Shown here piece by piece: positions 1 to 9,105 of a stretch of 64,000 nt of DNA. The DNA comes from Thioalkalivibrio sp. ALJT (lineage in GTDB: Bacteria; Pseudomonadota; Gammaproteobacteria; Ectothiorhodospirales; Ectothiorhodospiraceae), in assembly GCF_000381825.1 (NCBI RefSeq), contig NZ_KB907122.1:353663-417662 (forward strand), written 5' to 3'. The notes beneath the pieces were generated by a model. That model had not been told where the DNA came from and made no database searches. It saw nothing but the letters and a program-made list of their open reading frames with translations. A program made the translations under genes and the position numbers. Positions within the stretch are counted from its first letter, which is position 1. Every line of letters begins with the position of its first letter.

Positions 1-1
1 T

Positions 2-397
2 TTCGACCGCCTGATCCGGGAATTTCCGGACAGCCGTTACGCTGCGGACGCCTACCAGCGCATGATCTTTATCCGCAACGCACTGGCCGCCTACGAACTG
101 CGCGTGGCCGAGTTCTACATGGAACGCACTGCCTGGGTAGCGACGGCCCAGCGCGCCCGCAACATAGTGGCCGTTTATCCCGGCTCCGAGGTCATGCCCC
201 GGGCCCTCTCCGTGCTCTACCGCGCCTACAGCGAACTGGGTCTGGACGACCACGCCGAGAACACGATGACGGTACTGGAGCTGAACTACCCGGATGCCGC
301 CGTGGCCGCTCGCGCCGGTGAACTGGTCGCGATCGACGGTCACGAACGCGGCGGCTTGTGGCCCGTGCTGGACCGCATCCCGTTCCTCACCAACTGA
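2..397 (+). CDS. bamD: BamD (ComL) outer-membrane assembly lipoprotein, 3' part
   Basis: C-terminal part of BamD, the essential TPR lipoprotein of the BAM complex that inserts beta-barrel proteins into the outer membrane. The frame is open from base 2, so the gene starts before the window. About 131 codons are present and end at a TGA. The visible part has the BamD helical-repeat pattern, with aromatic and alanine-rich helices (RNALAAYELRVAEFYMER, then RARNIVAVYP) and the usual C-terminal helix pair ending in a Leu-Asn-Tyr-Pro-Asp segment. The lipobox and N-terminal TPRs lie outside. It is convergent with glnB, with a 9-bp-stem inverted repeat between them. Confidence 0.9.
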   Translation, partial: FDRLIREFPDSRYAADAYQRMIFIRNALAAYELRVAEFYMERTAWVATAQRARNIVAVYPGSEVMPRALSVLYRAYSELGLDDHAENTMTVLELNYPDAAVAARAGELVAIDGHERGGLWPVLDRIPFLTN

Positions 398-591
398 GCC
401 ACCCCCGGGCGCTCGTTCGGTCCGCTTCGGTACAGCGGAAAGCGTCTACAGGAAGACTCGAAGAGGAGAAGGATGATGCCCCGGGTGTGGGGAGCCGGGG
501 TTGGCTGGTGCCGTTACAGCCCCGAACATCCGCGACACCCGCTCATCCTTCCCGTCTGCCCAGCTTCCTGTGAACCGCCCTTGACCTTCTT

Positions 592-621
592 CGTGCGCTT
601 TAAGGACCCATCAAGCGCACG
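592..621. terminator. Inverted repeat between convergent bamD and glnB
   Basis: A perfect 9-bp stem (592-600 pairs with 613-621, arm CGTGCGCTT) with a 12-nt loop lies between the convergent ends of bamD and glnB. There is no strong T-run on either side, so this is a probable bidirectional stem-loop or terminator rather than a textbook intrinsic terminator. The rest of 398-633 shows no gene. Confidence 0.4.
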
Positions 622-633
622 CGGAACGGTTCT

Positions 634-1029
<396 letters not shown>

Positions 1030-1155
1030 TCAAACCCCCGGCCCTGCGCCGCGATTCCCGCCCCCTCGCAACGTTCGAAGCGGCTCCGGATTCACCCCAA
1101 AGCGCACGAAGGCACGGAGAAGGGCCCGGTCAAAGCCAGCGCGCGCCGGTGTGGA

Positions 1156-2850
1156 TCAGTCGGGGTGGTAGCCGGAGGTGATCGGGTAGCGCCGGTCGCG
1201 GCCGAAGGCCCGGCGGCTGACACGGACGCCCGGCGGGGCCTGACGGCGCTTGTACTCGGCCCGGAACACCAGCCGCGCGATGCGCTCCACGGTGACCCGG
1301 TCAAAGCCATCGGCCACAATCGCGTCCACCGAGCGCTCCTGCTCGACAAAGGCCTCCAGCACCGCGTCCAGCACCTCGTAGGGTGGCAACGAATCGGCAT
1401 CCTTCTGGTCAGGTGCCAGTTCGGCGCTGGGCGGGCGTTCGATCACCCGCTCGGGGATCGCCGCGCCGCGCGTGTTGCGCCAGCGCGCCAGGCGGTACAC
1501 CCACTGCTTGGAGACGTCCTTGAGCGGAGCGAAGCCGCCGTTCATGTCGCCGTACAATGTGGAGTAGCCTACGGCCATCTCCGACTTGTTGCCGGTGGCC
1601 AGCAGCAGCTTGCCGCTGCGGTTCGACAGCGCCATCAGCAGTACCCCACGGGCCCGCGACTGCAGGTTCTGCTCAGTCACATCTCCCGCGTGGGCAGGCA
1701 TCGCAGCAAACGCCGGTGACAGCCCCTCGAGGAAGTCCTGCACCATCGGCTCAATCGCGATCTCGTGGTATTCGATCCCCAGCAGCCGGGCCTGCGCCTC
1801 GGCGTCCTCGATACTCATGGACGCGGTGTAGCGATACGGCATCATGACCGCCGTCACAGCGGCCGGACCCAGCGCATCCACGGCCAGCGCGGCCGTCAGC
1901 CCCGAATCGATCCCTCCGGACAGGCCCAGCAGGACGCCGGGAAACCCCGTCTTGGCGACATAGTCGCGAATGCCGATCATCAGGGCCTGGTAGAGGTCGC
2001 GGGCATCCGCCTCGTCCGGCTCCGGGCCGGGATCGGCCAGGGTCGGGCGGATCCCGCAGGCGGACAGATGCATGGTCTCGGGCCGCGGCTGCAACTCGAC
2101 CCCCGACGGTCCGCGCCCGGCCTGCACCAGCGCATACCCGGTCGCCCAGGCCGGCAGCACCGCGCGCGCGCCGTGCGCAGCGTCGTGTACGAAGGAGCGG
2201 CCGTCGAACACCAGTTCGTCCTGCCCGCCCACCTGGTTCACGTAGACCACCGGGCAGTCGGTCTCGGCCACGCGCGCGCCCACCACCTGCAGGCGCTCCT
2301 CGGCCTTGCCGCGATGATAGGGCGAGGCATTCAGGTTCAGGATCAGTTCGGCGCCGGCCGCCTTTGCGGAAGCGGCCGGCGCCGCCTGCCAGATGTCCTC
2401 GCAGACGGTCAGGCCGATCCGCCAGCCCGCGAGCTCGACCACACAGGCCTGCTCGCCGGCAACAAAATAGCGCTGTTCGTCGAATACCGAATAATTGGGC
2501 AGGACCTGCTTGGCATAGCGCGCGATCTCGCGGCCGTCGCGCAGCCACAGCGCGGCATTCACCAGGCCTTGCTCGGTGCTTACGGGCGCGCCAAGGATCA
2601 CGTCGATGCCCTGCACCGCGCACGTGATCGCCGCCAGAGTCTGTTCCACCGCGCGCAGGAAGGCCGGGCGCAACAGCAGGTCCTCCGGGGGGTAACCGGT
2701 CAGGGCAAGTTCAGGGAAGACCACTGCGCGCGCACCAGCGGCGCGGGCCTGTGCGATGGCGTCCTCGATCAGGTGGCGGTTGGTGTCCAGCCCGCCCACG
2801 ATCGGGTTGATCTGGGCCAGGGCCAGCGGCAGGTCATCGGCAGACGCCAT
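1156..2850 (-). CDS. nadE: Glutamine-dependent NAD+ synthetase
   Basis: 564 residues, a two-domain NadE. The N-terminal nitrilase-type glutaminase domain releases ammonia from glutamine; its triad is visible as Glu47 (VFPELALTG), Lys114 (YAKQVLPNY) and Cys150 (GLTVCEDIW). The C-terminal synthetase domain amidates nicotinate-adenine dinucleotide and carries the PP-loop SGGIDS at 311-316 and the TGNKSE motif. This is the last step of NAD biosynthesis; nadK, which makes NADP, is elsewhere in the window. The gene begins 9 bp after sucD ends, so it is probably cotranscribed. The length is slightly above the usual 540-550, because of the linker and the basic C-terminus. Confidence 0.95.
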   Translation of the reverse strand: MASADDLPLALAQINPIVGGLDTNRHLIEDAIAQARAAGARAVVFPELALTGYPPEDLLLRPAFLRAVEQTLAAITCAVQGIDVILGAPVSTEQGLVNAALWLRDGREIARYAKQVLPNYSVFDEQRYFVAGEQACVVELAGWRIGLTVCEDIWQAAPAASAKAAGAELILNLNASPYHRGKAEERLQVVGARVAETDCPVVYVNQVGGQDELVFDGRSFVHDAAHGARAVLPAWATGYALVQAGRGPSGVELQPRPETMHLSACGIRPTLADPGPEPDEADARDLYQALMIGIRDYVAKTGFPGVLLGLSGGIDSGLTAALAVDALGPAAVTAVMMPYRYTASMSIEDAEAQARLLGIEYHEIAIEPMVQDFLEGLSPAFAAMPAHAGDVTEQNLQSRARGVLLMALSNRSGKLLLATGNKSEMAVGYSTLYGDMNGGFAPLKDVSKQWVYRLARWRNTRGAAIPERVIERPPSAELAPDQKDADSLPPYEVLDAVLEAFVEQERSVDAIVADGFDRVTVERIARLVFRAEYKRRQAPPGVRVSRRAFGRDRRYPITSGYHPD

Positions 2851-2859
2851 CGCCGAGGG

Positions 2860-3735
2860 TCAGACGCGATCGAGCGCGGACTGCATGGCCTGGCCGAGCT
2901 CGGCCGGGCTCTCGGCCACGCTCGCCCCGGCCGCGCGCAGGGCCGCCATCTTCTGTTCGGCCGTGCCCTGGCCACCGGCGATGATCGCCCCGGCATGCCC
3001 CATGCGACGTCCGGGCGGCGCGGTGGCGCCCGCGATGTAGGCCGCCACGGGCTTGTCGAATTCGCTCTCGATATAGCGCGCGGCGCGTTCCTCGGCATCG
3101 CCACCGATCTCGCCGACCAGCAGCACGCCGTCGGTCTCCGGATCGTCGCGGAACAGCCGCAGGCAGTCGACAAAATCGAGTCCCTGGATCGGATCGCCGC
3201 CGATGCCGATACAGGTACTCTGACCCAGCCCCCGATCCGAGGTCTGCTTGACCGCCTCGTAGGTCAGGGTGCCGGAGCGCGAAACGATGCCGATGCGCCC
3301 GCGCTGGTGGATGTAGCCGGGCATGATGCCGACCTTGCAGGCATCCGGGGTGATGATGCCGGGGCAGTTCGGACCAATCAGACGGGTCGGGCTGCCGGCG
3401 AGGACCTGCTTCACCCGGATCATGTCCTGTACCGGGATACCCTCGGTGATGCATACGGCCAACTCGATGCCGGCATCCGCCGCCTCGCAGATCGCATCCG
3501 CCGCGAATGGGGCCGGGACATAAATCATGCTGACGGTCGCGCCGGTCTGCGCCACCGCATCGGCGACGCTATCGAACACCGGACGGTCCAGATGCGTCTG
3601 CCCGCCCTTCCCGGGCGTCACACCCCCGACCAGCTGTGTGCCGTACGCGATCGCCTGCTCGGAGTGGAAGCTGCCCTGCTTGCCGGTAAAGCCCTGGCAG
3701 ATCACCTTTGTATCGCGGTCGACAAGGATGCTCAT
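2860..3735 (-). CDS. sucD: Succinyl-CoA ligase, alpha subunit
   Basis: 291 residues. With SucC it interconverts succinyl-CoA and succinate with substrate-level phosphorylation in the TCA cycle. Visible: N-terminal CoA-binding Rossmann domain ([18 protein letters not shown]), the GPNCPG motif, and the phosphohistidine His247 in RRMGHAGAI. The start overlaps the sucC stop by 4 bp (ATGA), so the subunits are translationally coupled. No sucAB lies next to it. It sits in an unusual run with panD upstream and nadE downstream. Confidence 0.96.
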   Translation of the reverse strand: MSILVDRDTKVICQGFTGKQGSFHSEQAIAYGTQLVGGVTPGKGGQTHLDRPVFDSVADAVAQTGATVSMIYVPAPFAADAICEAADAGIELAVCITEGIPVQDMIRVKQVLAGSPTRLIGPNCPGIITPDACKVGIMPGYIHQRGRIGIVSRSGTLTYEAVKQTSDRGLGQSTCIGIGGDPIQGLDFVDCLRLFRDDPETDGVLLVGEIGGDAEERAARYIESEFDKPVAAYIAGATAPPGRRMGHAGAIIAGGQGTAEQKMAALRAAGASVAESPAELGQAMQSALDRV

Positions 3736-4892
3736 GCCACGGCCTCCACCACGGCACGCGCCGCTCGGTCGAGATCCGCGGCCGGGATCACGTCCAGACC
3801 GGAACGCGCCAGCGCCTCGCGGCCCTGCTCCGCATTGGTACCTTCCAGCCGCACCACCACCGGCACCTGGACCTGCACCTCGCGGATCGCGGCAATGATG
3901 CCCTCGGCGATCAGGTCGCAGCGCACGATGCCGCCAAAGATATTCACCAGTACCGCACTTACCGAAGGGTCCGACAGGATCAGTTTGAACGCGGCCGTGA
4001 CCCGCTCCACCGTCGTGCCGCCGCCCACATCCAGGAAGTTGGCCGGCTCGCCGCCGTGGTGCTTGATCAGATCCATGGTGGCCATGGCCAGGCCCGCACC
4101 GTTCACCATGCAGCCGATGGAACCATCCAGGCGGATGTAGTTGAGGTCGTGCTCGTGCGCCTCTTCTTCGGCCGGGTCGCGCTGGCGCACGTCGCGTTCG
4201 GCCATCAGCGCCTTCTGGCGGTAGGCGGCGGAGTCGTCCACGGTCAGCTTGGCGTCGATGGCCAGGAGCTGATCGTCAGCGGTCAGCACCAGCGGGTTGA
4301 TCTCCAGCAGCTGCGCATCCAGCTGCTGGAACAGGGCATGGGCATTGGTTACCAGCTGGGCCATCGCCTTCGCCGGCTCGCCCGACAGTCCGAGGGCAAA
4401 GGCGACCCGGCGCCCGTGAAACGGCATCACGCCCGTGACCGGGTGGATCGGCAGGGTGATCACCGCCTCGGGACGCTCGGCGGCGAGGGTCTCGATGTCC
4501 ATGCCCCCTTCGGCGGAGACCACCAGCGCCAGGCGCTCGCGGGCACGATCCACCAGCAGGGCGAAATAGAACTCGCGGGCGATATCGGCAGCCGGTTCCA
4601 GCAGGAGCTGATCCACCGGCAGGCCCTCGGGGCCGCTCTGGCCGGTGACCAGGCGCGAACCCAGCAGCTTCTCCGCCGCCTCGCGTGCCGCCTCGGGGGA
4701 ATCCGCCATCACCACGCCGCCGGCCTTGCCGCGCCCGCCGGAATGCACCTGAGCCTTGACCAGCACGCGCTCGCCGCCCAGCGCCTGCCAGGCCGCGGGG
4801 AGCTCGTCGGCGTGGGTGATCACCTGTCCGTCGGGAACGGGGATGCCGGCGTCGCGAAAGCGCGCCTTGGCCTGAAATTCGTGAAGATTCAT
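3732..4892 (-). CDS. sucC: Succinyl-CoA ligase [ADP-forming], beta subunit
   Basis: 386 residues, the usual length. It carries the ATP-grasp nucleotide-binding domain and the succinate site. Visible: MNLHEFQAK start, [16 protein letters not shown] nucleotide-binding loop, EINPL motif, and [11 protein letters not shown] with FLDVGGG towards the C-terminus. It is preceded by panD, whose stop is 66 bp upstream, and followed by sucD with a 4-bp overlap. Confidence 0.96.
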   Translation of the reverse strand: MNLHEFQAKARFRDAGIPVPDGQVITHADELPAAWQALGGERVLVKAQVHSGGRGKAGGVVMADSPEAAREAAEKLLGSRLVTGQSGPEGLPVDQLLLEPAADIAREFYFALLVDRARERLALVVSAEGGMDIETLAAERPEAVITLPIHPVTGVMPFHGRRVAFALGLSGEPAKAMAQLVTNAHALFQQLDAQLLEINPLVLTADDQLLAIDAKLTVDDSAAYRQKALMAERDVRQRDPAEEEAHEHDLNYIRLDGSIGCMVNGAGLAMATMDLIKHHGGEPANFLDVGGGTTVERVTAAFKLILSDPSVSAVLVNIFGGIVRCDLIAEGIIAAIREVQVQVPVVVRLEGTNAEQGREALARSGLDVIPAADLDRAARAVVEAVA

Positions 4893-4958
4893 GGGCGTGG
4901 AGGATAGCCGTGTGCCCTTTTCCCGACAACTTGCGGGACGGACGCGGGCAGCAGGTCC

Positions 4959-5339
4959 TCAGGCGGCCTGCACTGGAATATCGTGGCCCGTGCGCACGAT
5001 CGCGTTGCGGGCGTCGAGATACACGAGATTCGGGGTGTATTCGCGGGCCGCGGTTGCCTCCATCTGCGCATAGGCACAGATGATCACGCGATGCCCCACC
5101 GCCGCCTTGTGCGCGGCCGCGCCATTCACCGAGATGATGCCGGAGCCCGGCTCGCCCTCGATCGCGTAGGTAGTGAAGCGCTCGCCGTTGTCCACGTTGT
5201 AGATCTGGATCTGCTCGAACGGCAGGATGCCGGCGGCTTCCAGCAGCCGCGTATCAATGGCGCAAGAACCCTCGTACTCCAGCTCGCAATGAGTGACCTG
5301 GGCCTTGTGCAGCTTGCCCTTGAGCATGGTGACGTGCAT
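4959..5339 (-). CDS. panD: Aspartate 1-decarboxylase (pyruvoyl enzyme)
   Basis: 126 residues. It makes beta-alanine for pantothenate synthesis. It is made as a proenzyme that cleaves itself at Gly24-Ser25 (EYEGSC) to form the pyruvoyl cofactor. Other family marks: [34 protein letters not shown] and [19 protein letters not shown]. The start is the ATG at 5339; the longer open frame upstream has no conserved residues. It belongs with panB and panC, but repeat R2 copy 1 and about 640 bp separate it from panC. Confidence 0.95.
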   Translation of the reverse strand: MHVTMLKGKLHKAQVTHCELEYEGSCAIDTRLLEAAGILPFEQIQIYNVDNGERFTTYAIEGEPGSGIISVNGAAAHKAAVGHRVIICAYAQMEATAAREYTPNLVYLDARNAIVRTGHDIPVQAA

Positions 5340-5983
5340 CGGCGATTTTCCCGGCGATAACCTCTGGGGGCGCCGAATTATCCGCGATCCCGGCGACCAC
5401 GGCAAACTCACCTGTTCGGGGCCGTGTTTTGCACCGCAAAGCCCGCGCAGGAAAACGCATTCACAGGCAGACGCAAGGACTGCGAGCCGAGCAGTGTGCG
5501 GCGCAGCGCAATCGGTCACGCGCATTCTGGCCCCGGCGCCGTGGCAAGCCCGGTTGGGTCACGCTCTCCCCGCCTTCCTGTCAATCGGCCTTGAACCGCT
5601 TCGTGCCAGGGAGACGCTGATTGAAACGCACGTCCGCGCTCGAGTCGCTTTTGTGTGCGTTCAATGCGCGGTGACGGCCGTGCAGTCATTCGCGCAAGGG
5701 AACCGCAACGCCGCTCCCACGCCCGTTGTTGCTCAAAAACGGGCGACCGAGCCGCTGCTTTCAATAGCTTGTGGGGTTGGTGCCCCCCCCGATTCTGAAT
5801 GAATATGGCCCGATCCTGCGTTGCGCCCCGCATCCATCAGAAACGGGCGGGTAGAACCTCTACCCGCTGTTTGAGGCGCCTTGTCTCGGAACGCTTGTCT
5901 CCAGAAACTGGGGGCGCCCACGCGGACGTGGGATTCAATCAGCGTCTCCCTGGCGCGGGCTTCGTGGTGACAAAACGATGGGC
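5340..5983. other. Gene-free stretch between panC and panD
   Basis: 644 bp without a credible gene. Most of it (5608-5951) is the R2 repeat, described separately. The remaining 270 bp next to panD would hold any panD promoter; no convincing -10/-35 pair stands out. Open frames here have no family features. Confidence 0.6.
5608..5951. repeat. R2 repeat copy 1, MITE-like element
   Basis: A 344-bp non-coding element with long terminal inverted repeats. The left end AGGGAGACGCTGATTGAA and the right end TTCAATCAGCGTCTCCCT are perfect complements. Symmetry continues inward for about 34 bp with two mismatches, and outward as GCC/GGC. It contains a perfect 8-bp-stem hairpin at 5847-5867 (GCGGGTAG, 5-nt loop) and a decayed 26-bp palindrome at 5720-5745. 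The second copy is at 62093-62442. It lies between panC and panD. No target-site duplication is obvious. Confidence 0.8.
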
Positions 5984-6862
5984 TCAGTCGGTGCGGGTGC
6001 GGACATTGTCAATCAGACGCACGTCCTCCAGCCAGGCCGCGGCCAGGACCACCAGGTCCTGTTCCGCCAGCGGCACCCCCGCTTCCGGCTCCAGCAGGTC
6101 ATCGACGCGCCGGATCGACAGGTATTCCGGATCGAACCCGGCCGCGCGCAGGCGCTCGCAGGCGCGCCCCTCCACTTCGGGGACACGATCGGCCTCGAAT
6201 ACGGTCGCGGTGCGGCAAACGCTGGCGACCTCGTCCAGCACCCGCTTGAGTGCGGGCGCCACGGAGCGCGCCGATTCGGGCAACTGGCTGTTGCGCGAGC
6301 TGAAGGCCAGCCCGTCCGGCTCGCGCACGATGGGGACCGCCTCCACCCGGGTCGGGATGTCCAGACCCTGCACCATGCGTTCGATCAGTTTGAACTGCTG
6401 GTAGTCCTTCTCGCCGAACAGGGCCAGGTCGGGCCGCACCAGGTTAAACAGCTTGGTCACCACGGTTGCCACGCCATCAAAATGCCCCGGACGGTAGGCG
6501 CCTTCCAGGATCTCCGACAGCACCGGCACCACCACTCGCACCGGGGACACCCCGTCATCGGGGTACATGTCCTCGCTACTGGGGCAGAACAGCGCATCGA
6601 CACCGGCATCGGCCGCCAGCCGGGCATCCGCCTCCAGAGTGCGCGGATAGCGTTCCAGGTCCTCGACGCGATCAAACTGCAGCGGGTTCACGAAGATCGA
6701 CACCACCACCTGCTGGGCGCGCGCCCGCGCATGGCGAATCAGGGTCAAATGACCCTCGTGGAGATTGCCCATGGTGGGCACCAGCGCCACGGTGCCGCGC
6801 CCCTTACGCGACCACTCTTGATGCATGGCGACCAACTGTCGCCGATCACGCAGTATTCTCAT
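5984..6862 (-). CDS. panC: Pantothenate synthetase
   Basis: 292 residues. It condenses pantoate and beta-alanine with ATP to pantothenate. Class-I-synthetase-like motifs are visible: VPTMGNLHEGHLTL (HxGH at HEGH), FVNPLQF, FGEKDYQQ, and SSRNS in the pantoate/ATP site. It lies 63 bp after panB. Its stop is about 30 bp from the R2 element, which separates it from panD. Confidence 0.96.
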   Translation of the reverse strand: MRILRDRRQLVAMHQEWSRKGRGTVALVPTMGNLHEGHLTLIRHARARAQQVVVSIFVNPLQFDRVEDLERYPRTLEADARLAADAGVDALFCPSSEDMYPDDGVSPVRVVVPVLSEILEGAYRPGHFDGVATVVTKLFNLVRPDLALFGEKDYQQFKLIERMVQGLDIPTRVEAVPIVREPDGLAFSSRNSQLPESARSVAPALKRVLDEVASVCRTATVFEADRVPEVEGRACERLRAAGFDPEYLSIRRVDDLLEPEAGVPLAEQDLVVLAAAWLEDVRLIDNVRTRTD

Positions 6863-6925
6863 GCGTCAGGTCCGTCCTGGTCCCGGGGGAGACACGGATA
6901 AAGGGGCAGCATGGATCCGTGTCTC

Positions 6926-7726
6926 CTAACGGAAGGTATGCACACCGGACTGCGGAAACGCTCGCGTGCGTACGGCCTCGCAGTACGCCTTTACCGCACC
7001 CTCCAGGGAACCGCCATCGGCGAGGAAGTCCCGTGCGAAACGCGGCGGCTCCGGCGTCAGGCCGAGCACATCGGACAGCACCAGCACCTGGCCATCGCAG
7101 CGGGGGCTGGCACCGATACCGATCACGGGCACCCCGGCACTGCGCACAATGGCATCGGCCAGACTCTCCGGGATGCCTTCCAGCAGCAGGGCCTGCGCGC
7201 CGACATCCTCCAGACGTGCGGCCAGCGATTCCATCTCCGCCGCCGCCCTCGGGTCGCGTCCCTGGACCCGGTGTCCGCCAAAGCGATGCACGGCCTGCGG
7301 TGTCAGCCCCAGGTGGGCGCAGACGGGGATCCCGGCGGCAACCAGCCGCTCGACGACCGGCACCTCGATCGCACCACACTCGATCTTGACCATGTGCGCC
7401 CCCGCGCGCAGCAGCGCCCCGGCCTGGGCCAGCGCGGTGGCCGGATCCACGTCGCCCAGGAACGGGATGTCCGCCATGATCAGGGCCTGCGTGCTGCCGC
7501 GGGCCACACCGGCAACGTGGTAGACCATGTCCTCCAGCGTAACCGGCAGGGTAGTCGCATGACCCTGGACCACCATGCCCAGGGAATCGCCCACCAGGAT
7601 CACATCCACCCCGCAGCGGTCCAGAAGACCAGCAAAGGCCGCATCATAGGCCGTCAGGCAGGTAATAGGCTCGCCGGCCTCCTTGCGTCTTGCCAGGGTA
7701 TTCACGGTAATCGGCCGCATCCTCAT
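6926..7726 (-). CDS. panB: 3-methyl-2-oxobutanoate hydroxymethyltransferase
   Basis: 266 residues. It transfers a hydroxymethyl group from methylene-THF to ketoisovalerate, the first step to pantothenate. TIM-barrel motifs: CLTAYDAAFA, VGDSLGMVVQGH (metal Asp), KIECG, HLGLTPQ and IGIGASP. Two in-frame ATGs, 6 bp apart (7726 and 7720), are possible starts. It is preceded by the R3 repeat, which separates it from the kinase gene. Confidence 0.95.
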   Translation of the reverse strand: MRMRPITVNTLARRKEAGEPITCLTAYDAAFAGLLDRCGVDVILVGDSLGMVVQGHATTLPVTLEDMVYHVAGVARGSTQALIMADIPFLGDVDPATALAQAGALLRAGAHMVKIECGAIEVPVVERLVAAGIPVCAHLGLTPQAVHRFGGHRVQGRDPRAAAEMESLAARLEDVGAQALLLEGIPESLADAIVRSAGVPVIGIGASPRCDGQVLVLSDVLGLTPEPPRFARDFLADGGSLEGAVKAYCEAVRTRAFPQSGVHTFR

Positions 7727-7752
7727 GCCTCCCCGGGCAGTCCGGCTCGCCT

Positions 7753-7916
7753 GGGAGCCTGTCGGGTTTGGGACAGATCTGCTGCGCGTACAGGGGAACG
7801 GTCCCCGTTTCCGCTCGTTCTCGTTACATCGTCCCCGCTACACGCATCAAGAGACCCAAAAGAGGGCCTCACGCCCCCAACACGCTCGCGACGATTGCCC
7901 AAAACTGACAGGCCCC
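7753..7916. repeat. R3 palindromic repeat, copy a
   Basis: A palindromic intergenic repeat of about 164 bp. The left arm starts GGAGCCTGTCGGGTTTGGGA and the right arm ends CCCAAAACTGACAGGCCCC, an inverted match. Reverse-complemented, it aligns along its length with copies at 23002-23169 and 31022-31195. It fills the gap between the kinase stop codon (7916-7918) and panB, inside what otherwise looks like one operon. Confidence 0.75.
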
Positions 7917-8566
7917 TAGAGCGAGATCGGCAACGGATTGAAGTAGTGCCGTCCACCCTGAACCGACTCCAGAAACTGCATCAACTGGTCGAAATCGGCC
8001 GGGTTGTGTACCCAGTCGATCTCGGTGGCGTTCACGATCACGAGTGCCGGCCCCTCGAAATGATAGAAGAACTCCGCGTAGGCGGCGTTCAGCCGTTCCA
8101 GGTAACCGCCATGGATGTGACGTTCATACGGTCGGGCCCGCTGCCGGATGCGTTCCTGCAACACATCCACCGGCGCCTGCAGATAGATCACCAGATCCGG
8201 CTGCGGCAGCCCGCCACGCAGGTGGCGGAACATCTCGCGATAGATCTCCAGTTCGTCCGGGTGGAGATTCAGCTCGGCAAACAGCGGGTCCTTGTCCATC
8301 AGGTAATCGGATACGTGTCGCTGCTCGAACAGGCCCTTCTGCGCCATCGGCGTCAGCTGGCGCACACGCTGCACCAGAAAATGCAGCTGGGTCGCCAGGG
8401 CATGCTTGCCCGGGTCCTGATAAAAACGGTCAAGAAACGGGTTCTCGTCGGGGGCCTCGAAGATACCCTCGGCCCCGAGGTGTTCGGCCAGCCGCTGCGC
8501 CAGGCTCGACTTTCCGACACCGATGGGACCCTCCACCGCGATAAAGTCGAAATCACCGAGGCTCAT
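7916..8566 (-). CDS. Deoxynucleoside kinase (dAK/dGK family)
   Basis: 216 residues of the deoxynucleoside kinase family, for salvage phosphorylation of deoxyadenosine or deoxyguanosine. P-loop GPIGVGKSS sits near the N-terminus. EAPDENPFLDRFY contains the catalytic Glu region, and the LID arginines are in RQRARPYERHI. Substrate specificity cannot be read from sequence. The start overlaps the folK stop by 4 bp. This kinase between folK and panB is a common gammaproteobacterial arrangement. Its stop abuts the R3 repeat. Confidence 0.85.
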   Translation of the reverse strand: MSLGDFDFIAVEGPIGVGKSSLAQRLAEHLGAEGIFEAPDENPFLDRFYQDPGKHALATQLHFLVQRVRQLTPMAQKGLFEQRHVSDYLMDKDPLFAELNLHPDELEIYREMFRHLRGGLPQPDLVIYLQAPVDVLQERIRQRARPYERHIHGGYLERLNAAYAEFFYHFEGPALVIVNATEIDWVHNPADFDQLMQFLESVQGGRHYFNPLPISL

Positions 8567-9105
8567 CCGCGGCCCTCCGCGATCGCCTTGTCTTCCCCCG
8601 GCTCCTTGATCGGTATCAGCCCTGCGCCGTCGAAGCGCTGCGCGAGCGGTTCCAGCGCACCCAGGCCCGGGATTCGCAGCCCCGGCGCCAGTTCCAGCAG
8701 AGGAAGCACCACGAAGTCCCGTTCGGCGATACCGGTGTGCGGCACCTGCAGCCCGGGCAGTTCCAGCTGCCGGTCGCCGAACAGCAGCAGATCCAGGTCC
8801 AGAAGCCGCGGCCCCCAGCGGGTGCCGTCACGCTCGCGGCCGCAGGCGCATTCGATCGCCTGCAACCCCTCCAGCAATTCCAGAGGCGCCAGGCGTGTCT
8901 GCAGACGGGCCACCGCGTTTACATAGTCGGGCTGGTCCTGGGGGCCCATCGGCGGGTTGCGAAACAGGCGTGACCGACCGGTCAGGCGCGTCTGTGGCAG
9001 ATCGCGGGCCAGACGCACAAACGATTCGCGAACCTGGGCCTCGGGATCGCCCAGGTTCGCACCAATACCAATATAGGCCTGAACGCCACTACTGGTGGTG
9101 GTCAT
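8563..9105 (-). CDS. folK: 6-hydroxymethyl-dihydropterin pyrophosphokinase
   Basis: 180 residues. It pyrophosphorylates hydroxymethyl-dihydropterin, supplying DHPS in folate synthesis. HPPK features: YIGIGANLGDP at the start, YVNAVARLQT, and the signature RWGPRLLDLDLLLFG with the two metal-binding Asp residues. It overlaps the pcnB stop by 4 bp and the next gene by 4 bp, so pcnB, folK and the kinase are tightly coupled. Confidence 0.94.
   Translation of the reverse strand: MTTTSSGVQAYIGIGANLGDPEAQVRESFVRLARDLPQTRLTGRSRLFRNPPMGPQDQPDYVNAVARLQTRLAPLELLEGLQAIECACGRERDGTRWGPRLLDLDLLLFGDRQLELPGLQVPHTGIAERDFVVLPLLELAPGLRIPGLGALEPLAQRFDGAGLIPIKEPGEDKAIAEGRG

Noticed and set aside
1765..4140. A 791-codon plus-strand open frame antisense to nadE, sucD and sucC
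   Set aside because: Shadow frame of GC-rich genes; low-complexity Arg/Gly/His composition and no family features, while the minus-strand genes are unmistakable.
5598..5966. GCTTCGTG on both sides of R2 copy 1 as a target duplication
   Set aside because: The two copies are at unequal distances (2 and about 7 bp) from the element ends, so this is not a proper duplication.
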